Source of the DNA: Streptosporangiaceae bacterium
GTDB lineage: Bacteria > Actinomycetota > Actinomycetes > Streptosporangiales > Streptosporangiaceae
Direction: 5' to 3'
NCBI GenBank assembly: GCA_030041195.1
Contig: JASHOI010000204.1
Location: 1 to 14,212, forward strand
Length of the DNA stretch: 14,212 nucleotides
Shown here: positions 1 through 7,348 of the stretch, piece after piece
How the letters are laid out: each line of letters starts with the position of its first letter
How positions within the stretch are numbered: the stretch's first letter is position 1
Notes under the pieces: generated by a model
What the model saw: only the letters and a program-made list of their open reading frames with translations
Databases searched by the model: none
Told to the model about the DNA's origin: nothing
Position numbers and translations under genes: made by a program

Positions 1-35
1 GAACTCTGCTGCCCAGTCACGCTCGGGCTGGTCAC
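1..35 (-). CDS. possible start of a further gene of the E1 operon (partial)
   Basis: A GTG at 35-33 overlaps the TAG stop of the E1 beta gene by one base, and the frame stays open to the window edge (11 full codons, beginning VTSPSVTGQQS). A stop/start overlap of this kind is common between translationally coupled genes. In 2-oxoacid dehydrogenase operons the next gene is often the E2 acyltransferase. However, no Shine-Dalgarno is visible upstream and the visible residues do not resemble the start of a lipoyl domain. A second in-frame GTG lies at 20-18. This is position-based inference only. Confidence 0.25.
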   Translation of the reverse strand, partial: MTSPSVTGQQS

Positions 36-1012
36 TACCCGCGTTGCGCGGCCCCGACCACCTCCCGGACCGCGGCGATGATCTTGTCCTCGTCCGGCAG
101 CACGTAGTCCTCCATCGGCTTGCTGTACGGGACCGTCGCATCCAGCGCGGTCACCTGCTTCACCGGGGCCCGCAGCGACCCGAACCCGGCGTCGGCGACC
201 TCGGCGGCGATGACCGCCGACGCGGAGCCGTGCCGGGTGGCCTGGTCAACGAGCACGAGCCGGCCGGTCTTGGCCACCGACTCCAGGATCGTGGCCGTGT
301 CCAGCGGCGCGATCGTGCGCGGGTCGATCACCTCGGCGTCGATGCCCTCGCCGGCCAGCCGCTCCGCGGCGGCGAGCGCCTTGCCCACCATCCAGCCAAT
401 CGCGACGAGCGTCACGTCGCCGCCCGGCCGGCGAACCGCCGCCTGCCCGAACGGGACCAGGTGCTCTCCCTCGGGCACGTCACCGGGCTCGAGCGTCAGC
501 AGGTAGTGATGGAAGAAGCAGACCGGGTTGTCGTCGCGGATCGCGGTCGCCAGCAGCCCCTTGGCGTCGGCGGGCGTCGCCGGGAGCGCCACCTTGAGGC
601 CGGGCACGCCCATGAACATGCCGTAGATGGACCCGGTATGCTGCCCCGCCCAGCCCGCCGTGAACCCGTACCCGGCCTTGAGCACCAGCGGGACGCTCAC
701 CTGGCCGCCGGTCATGTACCGCAGCCGCGGTGCCTCGTTGACCACCTGGTCCATGGCGACCAGCATGAACTCGGCCATGTACAGCTCGACGACCGGCCGG
801 TACCCGGCCAGCGCCGCGCCGACCGCCATACCGATCTCGGCGGTCTCCGAGATCGGCGTGGTTCGGACCCGGCCGGCGCCGAATTCGCGAAGGAACGGGT
901 CCGACTCGGTCGTGGCGATGTTCTGCCCGAAGTAGAGCACGCGGTCGTCGCGCAGCATCTCCTGCCGCAGCGACTCGTTGATCGCGCCGATGTAGGGGAG
1001 TTCGCGTGCCAT
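35..1012 (-). CDS. 2-oxoacid dehydrogenase E1 component, beta subunit
   Basis: 325-residue beta subunit of a thiamine-diphosphate dehydrogenase of the pyruvate / branched-chain 2-oxoacid / acetoin dehydrogenase type. In this family it pairs with E1 alpha as an alpha2-beta2 heterotetramer that decarboxylates a 2-oxoacid and passes the acyl group to E2 lipoamide. The transketolase-like pyrimidine domain fills about residues 4-180, with the ThDP-contacting Glu in TPISETAEIG (Glu56) and the central-domain stretch GYGFTAGWAGQHTGS (113-127). The C-terminal transketolase domain (about 195-315) holds DVTLVAIGWMV and DPRTIAPLDTATI. Length is normal for the family (about 325). The ATG is preceded by GGAG at a spacing of 8, and the TAGGAG containing it includes the stop codon of E1 alpha 10 bp upstream, so the two are probably translationally coupled. 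The substrate cannot be read from sequence. No E2 or E3 is in the window, so the partner is either to the left or supplied from elsewhere. Confidence 0.9.
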   Translation of the reverse strand: MARELPYIGAINESLRQEMLRDDRVLYFGQNIATTESDPFLREFGAGRVRTTPISETAEIGMAVGAALAGYRPVVELYMAEFMLVAMDQVVNEAPRLRYMTGGQVSVPLVLKAGYGFTAGWAGQHTGSIYGMFMGVPGLKVALPATPADAKGLLATAIRDDNPVCFFHHYLLTLEPGDVPEGEHLVPFGQAAVRRPGGDVTLVAIGWMVGKALAAAERLAGEGIDAEVIDPRTIAPLDTATILESVAKTGRLVLVDQATRHGSASAVIAAEVADAGFGSLRAPVKQVTALDATVPYSKPMEDYVLPDEDKIIAAVREVVGAAQRG

Positions 1013-1022
1013 GCCGGTACTC

Positions 1023-2060
1023 CTATGCGTAGACGAAGTCGACGGCGGCCTCGGGGCTGGGGAACGGGCTCTGCAGGCCGAACTCGACCGCGCCGGCCAT
1101 CTCCGCGCGGGCCGCCGCCGCGATCTGGTCGGCCTCGGCCGGGCTCAGGGTCCCGTCGCTGACCAGGACGCCGCGCATCCGCGGCACCGGGTCGCCGCGC
1201 TTGGCGGCCTCGTATTCCTCGGGCGCGCCGAAGACCTCGATGGCCTCATGCTCGGGGAAGTGCAGCGGCACGCCGGGCGGCGCGATGATGTTGCCGTGCG
1301 CGCTCAGCCGGTAGATCAGCGACTCCACCAGCGTCGGGCCCTCGCCAGCGCGCGCTCTGGCCACGGCCGCCGCCACCGCGCCGTGCACCGCGACCGGGTC
1401 ACGGCCGTCCACGGTCACGCCGGGCATGCTGTAGGCGCGCGCCTTGACCGCGAGCGGCTCGCCGGCGGCCGCGTTCGCGTCTTCCTGCTCGGCGCGGGTC
1501 ACCACGTTGTACCCGTTGTTCTCGAGCACGTACACGATTGGCAGCCTCCACAGCGACGCGATGTTGAGCGACTCGTGGAACGCGCCCTGCTTGGACGCGC
1601 CGTCGCCGAAGAAGCACGCCACGACCTGCCCCTGGCCCCGGATCTGGGCCGCGTAGGCGGCCCCGGTCGCCTGCGGGATGCCCTGGCCGACGATGCCCGA
1701 GGTGCCGAGGAACCCGCGCCCGGGGTCGGTGAGGTGCATCGACCCGCCGTAGCCGCCGCACAGGCCGTCCCTGCGGCCGTAGATCTCCGCCATCATCGCC
1801 GTGGCCGGCGTGCCGAGGACCAGCGGGTAGCCGTGGCAGCGGTAGGTCGTCATCAGCTGATCCCGCTGGCCGAGCGCCGCCAGCGACCCGACGATCGACG
1901 CCTCGGCGCCGTCGGCCAGGTGGGTGTGCCCGCGGATCACGCCGGGATGCTCGGTGAACGTCGCCTTGACCTGCTCCTCGAACTCCCGGATCCGGACCAT
2001 CTGGGTGTACATCCAGACGAGCCGGGCGGCGTCGAGGTCCGTGCCGTCGCTTCCGGTCAA
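1023..2060 (-). CDS. 2-oxoacid dehydrogenase E1 component, alpha subunit
   Basis: 345-residue alpha subunit that carries the ThDP diphosphate site. The signature is complete: GDG at 152-154 followed by G159, E163 and N166, ending at the paired Asn 181-182 (ENNGYNV). The N-terminal part has YRCHGYPL (73-80) and GGYGGSMHL (102-110), matching YRxHG and the conserved His of pyruvate/acetoin/branched-chain E1 alpha proteins. The start is TTG at 2060, one base after the TGA of the isomerase gene, with AAGGGAG at a spacing of 6. No better ATG exists near the conserved N-terminus. The sequence continues into E1 beta with a 10-bp gap. It resembles acetoin/pyruvate-type E1 in overall layout, but substrate assignment is uncertain. 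The TAHGN-like segment (SAHGNIIAPP, 253-262) replaces the usual RGHS loop region, which may bear on substrate. Confidence 0.9.
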   Translation of the reverse strand: MTGSDGTDLDAARLVWMYTQMVRIREFEEQVKATFTEHPGVIRGHTHLADGAEASIVGSLAALGQRDQLMTTYRCHGYPLVLGTPATAMMAEIYGRRDGLCGGYGGSMHLTDPGRGFLGTSGIVGQGIPQATGAAYAAQIRGQGQVVACFFGDGASKQGAFHESLNIASLWRLPIVYVLENNGYNVVTRAEQEDANAAAGEPLAVKARAYSMPGVTVDGRDPVAVHGAVAAAVARARAGEGPTLVESLIYRLSAHGNIIAPPGVPLHFPEHEAIEVFGAPEEYEAAKRGDPVPRMRGVLVSDGTLSPAEADQIAAAARAEMAGAVEFGLQSPFPSPEAAVDFVYA

Positions 2061-2061
2061 C

Positions 2062-2967
2062 TCAGGCTCCCTTCGCTCGCGAGAACTGGGCGGCGGTGGC
2101 CTCGTAGGCCCGCCGGTACATCTCGGGCATCGGCAGATTGCGCAGTTCCTCCGACAGCACCTCGACCCCCCACGGCCCGTCGTAGCCGTGCGCCAGCGCC
2201 GCGGCCACGTAACGGCCGACGCCGAGTTCGCCCTCGCCGGGCAGCCTGCGGTGGTTCAGGGTCTCGTCGGACAGGTCCGCGGAGTTCGCGAGCTGGCCAT
2301 CGCTGAGCTCGATCCAGGACAGGAACTCCGGCGGGATCCGGGCAAGCTCCTCCGGGGGAATACGGAGCTTGCCCAGGTGCCAGGTGTCGATCGCGATGCC
2401 GCCGTTGGCCGCCCCGGCGCCGGCCACCACGGCGAGCGCCGCCTCGACGCTGTTCACGTTGGGGTCGAACGGCATCAGCTCATAAACGACGTCCGCCGCC
2501 GTGTGCTGCGCGGCGTCCGCGCACAGCGCGGCGAATTCCTCGGCAACCCGCCCGATCTCACACCGCACCCCGGTGAGGTTCCCCACCTTGACGTGGTGCG
2601 CCCCGAGCGCGCCGCTTGCCTCAAACAGCATTCGGCGACGCGAGTCGGCACCTTTTCTGCGTTCATCGCCTCGGTCAAGGAACCAATCGGAAAGGAATTC
2701 CAGCTCCAGGTACTCAAGACCGTTGCCGGTGAGGATCTCCCTCATTTCGCCCAGCGTCAGCGTCTCGCGCACGTGCTCGAGATCGGCGTGCCAGATGCCG
2801 ATTCCGCTGAAACCGGCCCGGGCCGCCTCCGCGCAGCGCTCGGCGAAACCGAAAAGGCTCCATTCGCGGCCCGTCTTCAGCTGCACCGGGCCGGCCAGCG
2901 TCCAGTACAGGCCCACCAGCCTGACGCTCCGCCGCTGGTGACCGGCGGGTAGCCTGGTGACTGCCAT
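2062..2967 (-). CDS. sugar phosphate isomerase/epimerase-like TIM-barrel protein
   Basis: 301-residue member of the xylose-isomerase-like TIM barrel family (AP endonuclease 2 type, PF01261). Relatives include hydroxypyruvate isomerases, inosose dehydratases and ketose epimerases. Barrel strands with likely metal ligands are visible: VVYELMPF (Glu163), IAIDTWHLGK (Asp194 and His197) and WGVEVLSEE (Glu269), with GIGIWHADLEH (55-65) and YLELEFLSDWF (86-96) as early strands. These suit a divalent-metal isomerase or dehydratase acting on a polyol, sugar or small hydroxyacid. The ATG has TAGGAG at a spacing of 8. The gene heads the operon with E1 alpha (1-bp gap) and E1 beta, and diverges from the amidohydrolase. 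It may rearrange an intermediate into the 2-oxoacid consumed by E1, but that is inference. The exact reaction is not identifiable here. Confidence 0.82.
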   Translation of the reverse strand: MAVTRLPAGHQRRSVRLVGLYWTLAGPVQLKTGREWSLFGFAERCAEAARAGFSGIGIWHADLEHVRETLTLGEMREILTGNGLEYLELEFLSDWFLDRGDERRKGADSRRRMLFEASGALGAHHVKVGNLTGVRCEIGRVAEEFAALCADAAQHTAADVVYELMPFDPNVNSVEAALAVVAGAGAANGGIAIDTWHLGKLRIPPEELARIPPEFLSWIELSDGQLANSADLSDETLNHRRLPGEGELGVGRYVAAALAHGYDGPWGVEVLSEELRNLPMPEMYRRAYEATAAQFSRAKGA

Positions 2968-2970
2968 GAC

Positions 2971-3008
2971 GAACTCCTAAAGGTTCCGGATGGTTCGACG
3001 CAATGAAC
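2971..3008. promoter_or_regulatory. divergent regulatory region with four GAAC/GTTC half-sites
   Basis: The 69-bp gap between the divergent isomerase and amidohydrolase genes holds GAAC at 2971-2974, GTTC at 2983-2986, GTTC at 2993-2996 and GAAC at 3005-3008. Each outer element faces its neighbour across 8 bp and the two inner copies repeat at 10 bp (GGTTC at 2982 and 2992), one helical turn. The layout suits a regulator site controlling both directions. Four-base motifs are individually common, and the left copy lies close to the isomerase ribosome-binding site, so this is tentative. No convincing -35/-10 pair was seen. Confidence 0.35.
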
Positions 3009-3036
3009 GGCACAGGTGGGATGAGCGAGGTGCGCG

Positions 3037-3912
3037 GTGAACGTTGACGACCTCGTGGCGATCGATGTGCACACCCACGCCGAGGTCTCGGCCGGCGGCC
3101 AGGATGCGCTCAGCCCGGAGCTGCTCGAGGCCTCGCGCGCGCTGTTCAAGGCGGGCAGCCGCCCCCCGACGCTGCCCGAGATCGCCGCGTACTACCGGGA
3201 GCGGCGCATGGCGTGCGTGGTGTTCTCGGTCGACGCGGAGGCGGCGACCGGCGTCCCCGGGGTGCCGAACGAGGAGGTGGCCAAGGCGGCCGCCGACAAC
3301 CCGGACGTCATGATCCCGTTCGCGAGCATCGACCCGGCCCGGGGCAAGGCCGGGGTCCGCCAGGTGCGCAGGCTGGTGACCGAGTTCGGAATCCGCGGTT
3401 TCAAGTTCCACCCCAACGTCCAGGCGTTCTATCCCAACGACCGGATTGCCTACCCGCTCTATGCGGCGATCGAGGAATTCGGCGTGCCGGTGGTTTTCCA
3501 CACCGGGCAGAGCGGGATCGGCACCGGCGCGCCCGGCGGTGGCGGCATCCGGCTGAAATACTCGAACCCGCTGTTTGTGGATGACGTGGCCGCGGATTTT
3601 CCCGACCTTCCTATTGTGCTCGCCCATCCCTCTTTCCCATGGCAGGACGAGGCCCTTGCGGTGGCCACCCACAAGCCGCTGGTCCATATCGACCTGTCCG
3701 GCTGGTCACCGAAGTATTTCCCGCCGCAACTCGTCCAGTACGCGAACACGCTGCTGCAGGACAAGGTCCTTTTCGGCTCCGATTACCCGCTGATCACCCC
3801 CGATCGCTGGCTGGCCGATTTCGACGCGCTGCCGATCAAGCCGCAGGTACGGCCGAAGATCCTTAAGAACAACGCCGCTGCGCTGCTCGGGCTCTCGCCC
3901 TCGTCCGGCTGA
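3037..3912 (+). CDS. amidohydrolase family protein (ACMSD-like, PF04909)
   Basis: 291-residue metal-dependent amidohydrolase of the TIM-barrel 'amidohydrolase 2' group, which includes hydrolases and non-oxidative decarboxylases such as ACMSD and gamma-resorcylate decarboxylase. All expected metal and catalytic positions are visible: the N-terminal DVHTH (His12, His14), Lys123 and His125 in GFKFHPN, His155 in VFHTGQSG, His197 in LAHPSFPW and Asp249 in LFGSDYP. The start is GTG at 3037 with GAGCGAGG 7 bp upstream; the nearby ATGs at 3003 and 3021 are out of frame. It diverges from the isomerase-E1 operon and probably supplies that pathway by hydrolysing or decarboxylating an upstream compound. 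The PaaX-type gene converges on it with a 16-bp gap. The specific reaction cannot be told from sequence. Confidence 0.88.
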   Translation: MNVDDLVAIDVHTHAEVSAGGQDALSPELLEASRALFKAGSRPPTLPEIAAYYRERRMACVVFSVDAEAATGVPGVPNEEVAKAAADNPDVMIPFASIDPARGKAGVRQVRRLVTEFGIRGFKFHPNVQAFYPNDRIAYPLYAAIEEFGVPVVFHTGQSGIGTGAPGGGGIRLKYSNPLFVDDVAADFPDLPIVLAHPSFPWQDEALAVATHKPLVHIDLSGWSPKYFPPQLVQYANTLLQDKVLFGSDYPLITPDRWLADFDALPIKPQVRPKILKNNAAALLGLSPSSG

Positions 3913-3928
3913 GGGCCCGGCATCACGG

Positions 3929-4963
3929 TCACGGGGCGGGCGCGAGCGACGCCGGAGCCGGGTCCCGTGCGGCAGCGACGCCGTCTGCGCCGGCCGGGCC
4001 GTCACCATGCGGCTGCGGCCCGGTCGTCAGCTCGGAGCTGTGATAGTCGGCCCGGGTCGCCAGGTCGCGGCTGTACCGGGCGATGATCTGCCTGACCCGG
4101 TGCGCGGCCAGCGGCCCGAGCAGGTCATAGGTGCCGATGAACAGCTCGCGCGCCGCGGTGCGCGGCCACGCGTGCGGCAGCAGCTCGCCGGGCAGGTCGG
4201 GGTCGAGCCCGGGGAACGCCCGCCATTCGTCCATGACCCTGGTCCTGGCGACCAGCGCCTCGACCGGTGAGATCCGCCCGGCGAGCGCACGCTCGCGCAG
4301 CTCGCCGGTGCCGGCGATGAACCTCTGGTACCTGGCGTGCAGGTCGTCAAGGTCCCAGGCACGCTGCGGGCACCCGTCCGGCCCGATGCCGGGCACGGTC
4401 GCGGCCCGGAACGCGGTGGCGGTGCCGATCCCCAGCTCGGAAAGCTGGCCGACGACCTCCGACGCCTGATCGCGCGGCGCCACCCAGAGCCCGTCGTACA
4501 GCGGCGCGAAGCCGAGCCAGCGCAGCTGCTTGCGCAGCGCGTCGCGGGCCGCCCGGTTGTGCTCCGGTATCGAGAACGCCACCAGGCTCCACATCCCGTC
4601 CCACGGCTGTGTCTCCCGGCCGAAGGAGAAGATGTGCCGCGCGCCCTCGTCAAGGATCTCCGCCGCGCGCTCGCTGAGCCGGACGAAGGTGCGCCTCCCG
4701 ATCTTCGAGGTGACCAGCAGCCCGTTCCTGGTGAGGCGGCTCAGCGCGGCCCTGGCGGCCGAGTCGCTGACGCCGAACTCCGCGAGCAGCGCGACCAGCG
4801 CGGCCGACGGCAGCGATTCGGTGTGCTGCCACCAGTAATCCCCGAGCAGCGTGAGCAGCAGCCGCGGGGGCCGCTGCGCAACCCCCCACGGCCGCACCTC
4901 GGAACCATCGTCGTCGAGCAGCGCGTGCTCGGCGGACGGATGGGACGGGTGAGAGCCGGCCAC
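3929..4963 (-). CDS. PaaX-family transcriptional repressor
   Basis: 344-residue regulator with PaaX architecture. The N-terminal winged helix (about 30-98) contains RPPRLLLTLLGDYWW and the recognition region DSAARAALSRLTRNGLLVTSKIGRRTFVRLSE. A middle domain begins WDGMWSLVAFSIPE (121-134) and runs to LYDGLWVAP (155-163), and a C-terminal PaaX_C-like domain covers RYQRFIAG to ELLPHAWPRTAARELF (211-275). Known PaaX proteins repress phenylacetate catabolism and are released by phenylacetyl-CoA, so an acyl-CoA or carboxylate effector is possible. No paa genes are present here. The GTG at 4963 is chosen because the frame continues upstream only into aldehyde dehydrogenase shadow sequence; GTG 4897 is an alternative. 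The Shine-Dalgarno is weak (AGGA close to the start). The last 30 residues are a low-complexity Ala/Pro tail. The protein is slightly longer than typical PaaX (about 270-310). Confidence 0.85.
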   Translation of the reverse strand: MAGSHPSHPSAEHALLDDDGSEVRPWGVAQRPPRLLLTLLGDYWWQHTESLPSAALVALLAEFGVSDSAARAALSRLTRNGLLVTSKIGRRTFVRLSERAAEILDEGARHIFSFGRETQPWDGMWSLVAFSIPEHNRAARDALRKQLRWLGFAPLYDGLWVAPRDQASEVVGQLSELGIGTATAFRAATVPGIGPDGCPQRAWDLDDLHARYQRFIAGTGELRERALAGRISPVEALVARTRVMDEWRAFPGLDPDLPGELLPHAWPRTAARELFIGTYDLLGPLAAHRVRQIIARYSRDLATRADYHSSELTTGPQPHGDGPAGADGVAAARDPAPASLAPAP

Positions 4964-5009
4964 GTTCCTGAGGGTACCGGACCTCTGATAAGGGGCCTGA
5001 ACGCCACGG

Positions 5010-5030
5010 TGACCGGTTGCTCCGGTGTCA
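5010..5030. promoter_or_regulatory. inverted repeat upstream of the PaaX-type gene
   Basis: TGACCGG and CCGGTGTCA form an imperfect dyad (outer arms TGAC at 5010-5013 and GTCA at 5027-5030, inner arms CCGG). It lies about 47 bp upstream of the repressor start, in the 128-bp gap after the aldehyde dehydrogenase gene. Its GTGTCA element also occurs in the inverted repeat at the aldehyde dehydrogenase promoter, which would fit autoregulation plus control of that gene. Tentative. Confidence 0.3.
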
Positions 5031-5091
5031 TCTATCGGCCGGTATGGCCGGCGGCCGTACGCGGCGCCTGGCCGGGCGAGCCAGCGCATGC

Positions 5092-6567
5092 TCAGTCGGC
5101 GGTGTTGAGGACGACGGTCTTGAGCTGGGTGTAGTCGAGGACCGACTCGGCGCTCATGGTCCGGCCGAAGCCGCTGTGCTTGTAGCCGCCCCACGGCGCG
5201 CCGATCACCCCGAACGACCCGAACCCGTTGATCGTGACCTGGCCCGCCTGCACGCCGCGGGCCAGCCGGATCGCCCGGCTCACGTCGGAGGTCCAGACCG
5301 ACGCGTTGAGGCCGTACCTGGTGCCGTTGGCGATCGCGATGGCCTCCTCCTCGTCTTCGTACGTGAGCACCGACAGCACCGGCCCGAAGATCTCCTCCTG
5401 GGCGATGCGCATGCCCGGGGCCACCCGGTCGAAGATCGTCGGTTCCACGAAGAAGCCCTTGTCGTACTTTTCGCCGGACAGCTTGTGGCCGCCGGTCACC
5501 ACCTCGGCGCCCTCCTCGCGGCCGACGTCCAGGTAGCCGAGCACCCGCCGCTCCTGCTTGGCGCTGATCAGCGGCCCCATCTGCACGTCCTCGTACCACG
5601 GGCCGATCCTGACCTTCCCGAATTCGGTGGCCACCGCGTCCACCAGTTCCTGCCGCATGCTCTCGCTCACCAGCAGCCGGGAGCCCGCTGCGCAGACCTG
5701 GCCGGTGTTCAGCGTGATGCTGCGCACGATCGACGGGACGGCGCGGCCCAGGTTGGCATCGCCGAGCACGATCTGCGGCGCCTTGCCGCCCAGTTCCACG
5801 TGCAGCGGGATCAGGTTGGCGGCGCAGGCGGCCATGATCTTGCTGCCGGTCTCCGGAGAGCCGGTGAAGCTCATCCGCCGGACCAGGGGATGGGCCGGCA
5901 GCGCGGCGCCGGCCTCGTCGCCGTAACCGGTCACCACGTTGATCACGCCCGGCGGGATGCCCGCGTCCGCGGCCAGCCTGGCCAGCAGCAGGCAGGTCAG
6001 CGGGGCGTCTTCGGCGGGCTTGACCACGATCGTGTTGCCCACCGCGATCGCCGGCGCCACGTCGGTCACCATGATCGGGCCGGGCACGTTCCACGGGATG
6101 ATGCTGCCGCACACGCCGTACGGCTCGCGGATGGTCATGCCGAGGACCCCCGGCGCCGACGCTGGCAGCGTCTGCCCGGTGATCTTGTCGGCCAGGCCGG
6201 CCACGTAGGTCAGCGTTCTTGGCACCGGGGAGGGTCCCCAGCGCGGATGGCCGACCTCCATCGATTCCAGCGCGGTGATCTCGGTCTCGTGCCTGCGGCA
6301 CGCTTCGGCCCACCGGTACAGGCACTCGGCCCTGGTCACCGGGCTCGCGTCCCGCCACGCCGGGAACGCGGCGGCGGCCACCGTCGTGGCCCGGTCGATG
6401 TCGTCGGCGCCGCCTCTCGGCACGCGCAGCAGCACGTCCTGGGTCGCCGGGTTGATCACCTCGAACGTCTCGCCGCTGCTGGCCGGCACCCAGTCCCCGC
6501 CGATCAGGTGCGCTCCCTCGGTGAGCAGCGCGGCGACGTCGAGGCGTGGTGGAGCCTTCACTGCCAT
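5092..6567 (-). CDS. aldehyde dehydrogenase family protein (NAD(P)+-dependent)
   Basis: 491-residue member of the ALDH superfamily, full family length, oxidising an aldehyde to a carboxylate in the cytoplasm. The catalytic set is intact: Asn160 in IIPWN (oxyanion hole), Lys183 in VVKPAEDAPL (cofactor), the FTGSPETG glycine motif at 234-241, Glu258 in VELGGKAP (general base), Cys292 in NTGQVCAAGSR (nucleophile), and EEIFGPVLSV at 391-400. The pattern is of the betaine/phenylacetaldehyde/aromatic-aldehyde branch, but the substrate is not assignable. The ATG has AAGGAG at a spacing of 7. A promoter with a consensus -35 lies about 75-105 bp upstream. It is followed downstream by the PaaX-family gene (128-bp gap) and preceded by a TetR gene on the same strand. 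Membership in the isomerase/E1/amidohydrolase pathway is inferred from proximity only. Confidence 0.93.
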   Translation of the reverse strand: MAVKAPPRLDVAALLTEGAHLIGGDWVPASSGETFEVINPATQDVLLRVPRGGADDIDRATTVAAAAFPAWRDASPVTRAECLYRWAEACRRHETEITALESMEVGHPRWGPSPVPRTLTYVAGLADKITGQTLPASAPGVLGMTIREPYGVCGSIIPWNVPGPIMVTDVAPAIAVGNTIVVKPAEDAPLTCLLLARLAADAGIPPGVINVVTGYGDEAGAALPAHPLVRRMSFTGSPETGSKIMAACAANLIPLHVELGGKAPQIVLGDANLGRAVPSIVRSITLNTGQVCAAGSRLLVSESMRQELVDAVATEFGKVRIGPWYEDVQMGPLISAKQERRVLGYLDVGREEGAEVVTGGHKLSGEKYDKGFFVEPTIFDRVAPGMRIAQEEIFGPVLSVLTYEDEEEAIAIANGTRYGLNASVWTSDVSRAIRLARGVQAGQVTINGFGSFGVIGAPWGGYKHSGFGRTMSAESVLDYTQLKTVVLNTAD

Positions 6568-6622
6568 CGCGGTTCTCCTTGCCTATCTGCCTCGCGTGTC
6601 GGCCAGCGATGCTTGACGAATT

Positions 6623-6650
6623 GTGTCACGCTCGTCGCAACAAATGACAC
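6623..6650. promoter_or_regulatory. inverted repeat over the aldehyde dehydrogenase promoter
   Basis: GTGTCA at 6623-6628 and TGACAC at 6645-6650 form exact 6-bp arms separated by 16 bp. The right arm overlaps the predicted -10 hexamer and the left arm lies just past the predicted transcription start, the classic place for a repressor to act. PaaX (downstream) or TetR (upstream) are the nearest candidate regulators. Confidence 0.45.
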
Positions 6651-6672
6651 GCCTCAACTCGGCGGGTGTCAA
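6644..6672 (-). promoter_or_regulatory. sigma70-type promoter for the aldehyde dehydrogenase gene
   Basis: Read on the minus strand, a perfect TTGACA (-35, plus-strand 6667-6672) is followed after 17 bp by TGTCAT (-10, plus-strand 6644-6649; 4 of 6 matches to TATAAT). The predicted start near 6637 gives a leader of about 70 nt to the ATG at 6567. The -35 lies only about 20 bp beyond the TetR stop codon. Confidence 0.55.
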
Positions 6673-6691
6673 GACAACCCTGGCGCGGCTC

Positions 6692-7309
6692 TCAGCGGGC
6701 CGGCGGGCCGTACCCGGCGGTGCGCCGGAACAACGTGAGCAGCGCTGGCACCAGGCGCTCCTTCGCGACCTCGGGGCCGACGTGGACGAACTCGTCGAAG
6801 CCGCCGTGCAGCGCGCTGAACAGCAGCAGCGCGGTCACGTCCAGGTCGGTGACGTCGAAGGCGCCCGCTGCGGATCCGTCGGCGAGCAGGTCAGCGATGA
6901 CCGCGGTCAGCCCGCCGCCGAGATGCGTGCCGCCCTCCCGGCGCAGCGCCTCCCTCGGAAGGTGCGCGAACAGCACGTCATGCTGGCCGAGCTCGCGCTC
7001 GTAGTCCTCGAAGCAGGCCACGACGAACGCGTCGAGCTTGGCGCCCCAGTCCGGGCCTGCGCGGTCGACCGCGGTGCGGGCCCGCTCCACGATCCGCTCC
7101 TCGAACCGGTCCTGGAGCGCGAACAGCAGCGCGTCTTTCGACGAGAAGTGCAGGTAGAACGTGCCCTGCGCGACGCCGGCGCGCTGCGCGATCTCCGACA
7201 CGGTGGTGCGCGCGATCCCGTGCTCGGTGAACAGCGCCAGTCCGGCGTCGAGCAGGTCCTTGCGGCGCTCGGCCGCGGGCTTGGTGCGGGGTACCGCCGT
7301 ATCGGTCAC
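6692..7309 (-). CDS. TetR-family transcriptional repressor
   Basis: 205-residue TetR/AcrR regulator. Its N-terminal DNA-binding domain (about residues 14-60) has ERRKDLLDAGLALFTEHGI followed by the helix-turn-helix TTVSEIAQRAGVAQGTFYLHFSSKDALLFAL, which carries the family's xGTFYxHFxSK signature. The remainder is an alpha-helical ligand-binding domain. The GTG at 7309 is chosen because it gives the usual short arm before the first helix and leaves the operator palindrome in the non-coding gap; the frame stays open to 7405, but that would run through the palindrome into the exporter gene. It is divergent from the MFS exporter, with an 80-bp gap, so it very probably represses that gene and itself and is released by an exported compound. 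Confidence 0.92.
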   Translation of the reverse strand: MTDTAVPRTKPAAERRKDLLDAGLALFTEHGIARTTVSEIAQRAGVAQGTFYLHFSSKDALLFALQDRFEERIVERARTAVDRAGPDWGAKLDAFVVACFEDYERELGQHDVLFAHLPREALRREGGTHLGGGLTAVIADLLADGSAAGAFDVTDLDVTALLLFSALHGGFDEFVHVGPEVAKERLVPALLTLFRRTAGYGPPAR

Positions 7310-7348
7310 GCACCCGAGAGTAGCGGCCGGGCGCCGCCTCGCGTAATG

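Noticed and set aside
44..2306. Long plus-strand open frames over the E1 genes
   Set aside because: They are antisense shadows of E1 beta and E1 alpha, Arg/Gly/His-rich and without recognisable domains.
4964..6358. Upstream extension of the PaaX-type reading frame into the aldehyde dehydrogenase region
   Set aside because: This part is same-strand, out-of-frame shadow of the aldehyde dehydrogenase and is low complexity. PaaX homology begins only after GTG 4963.
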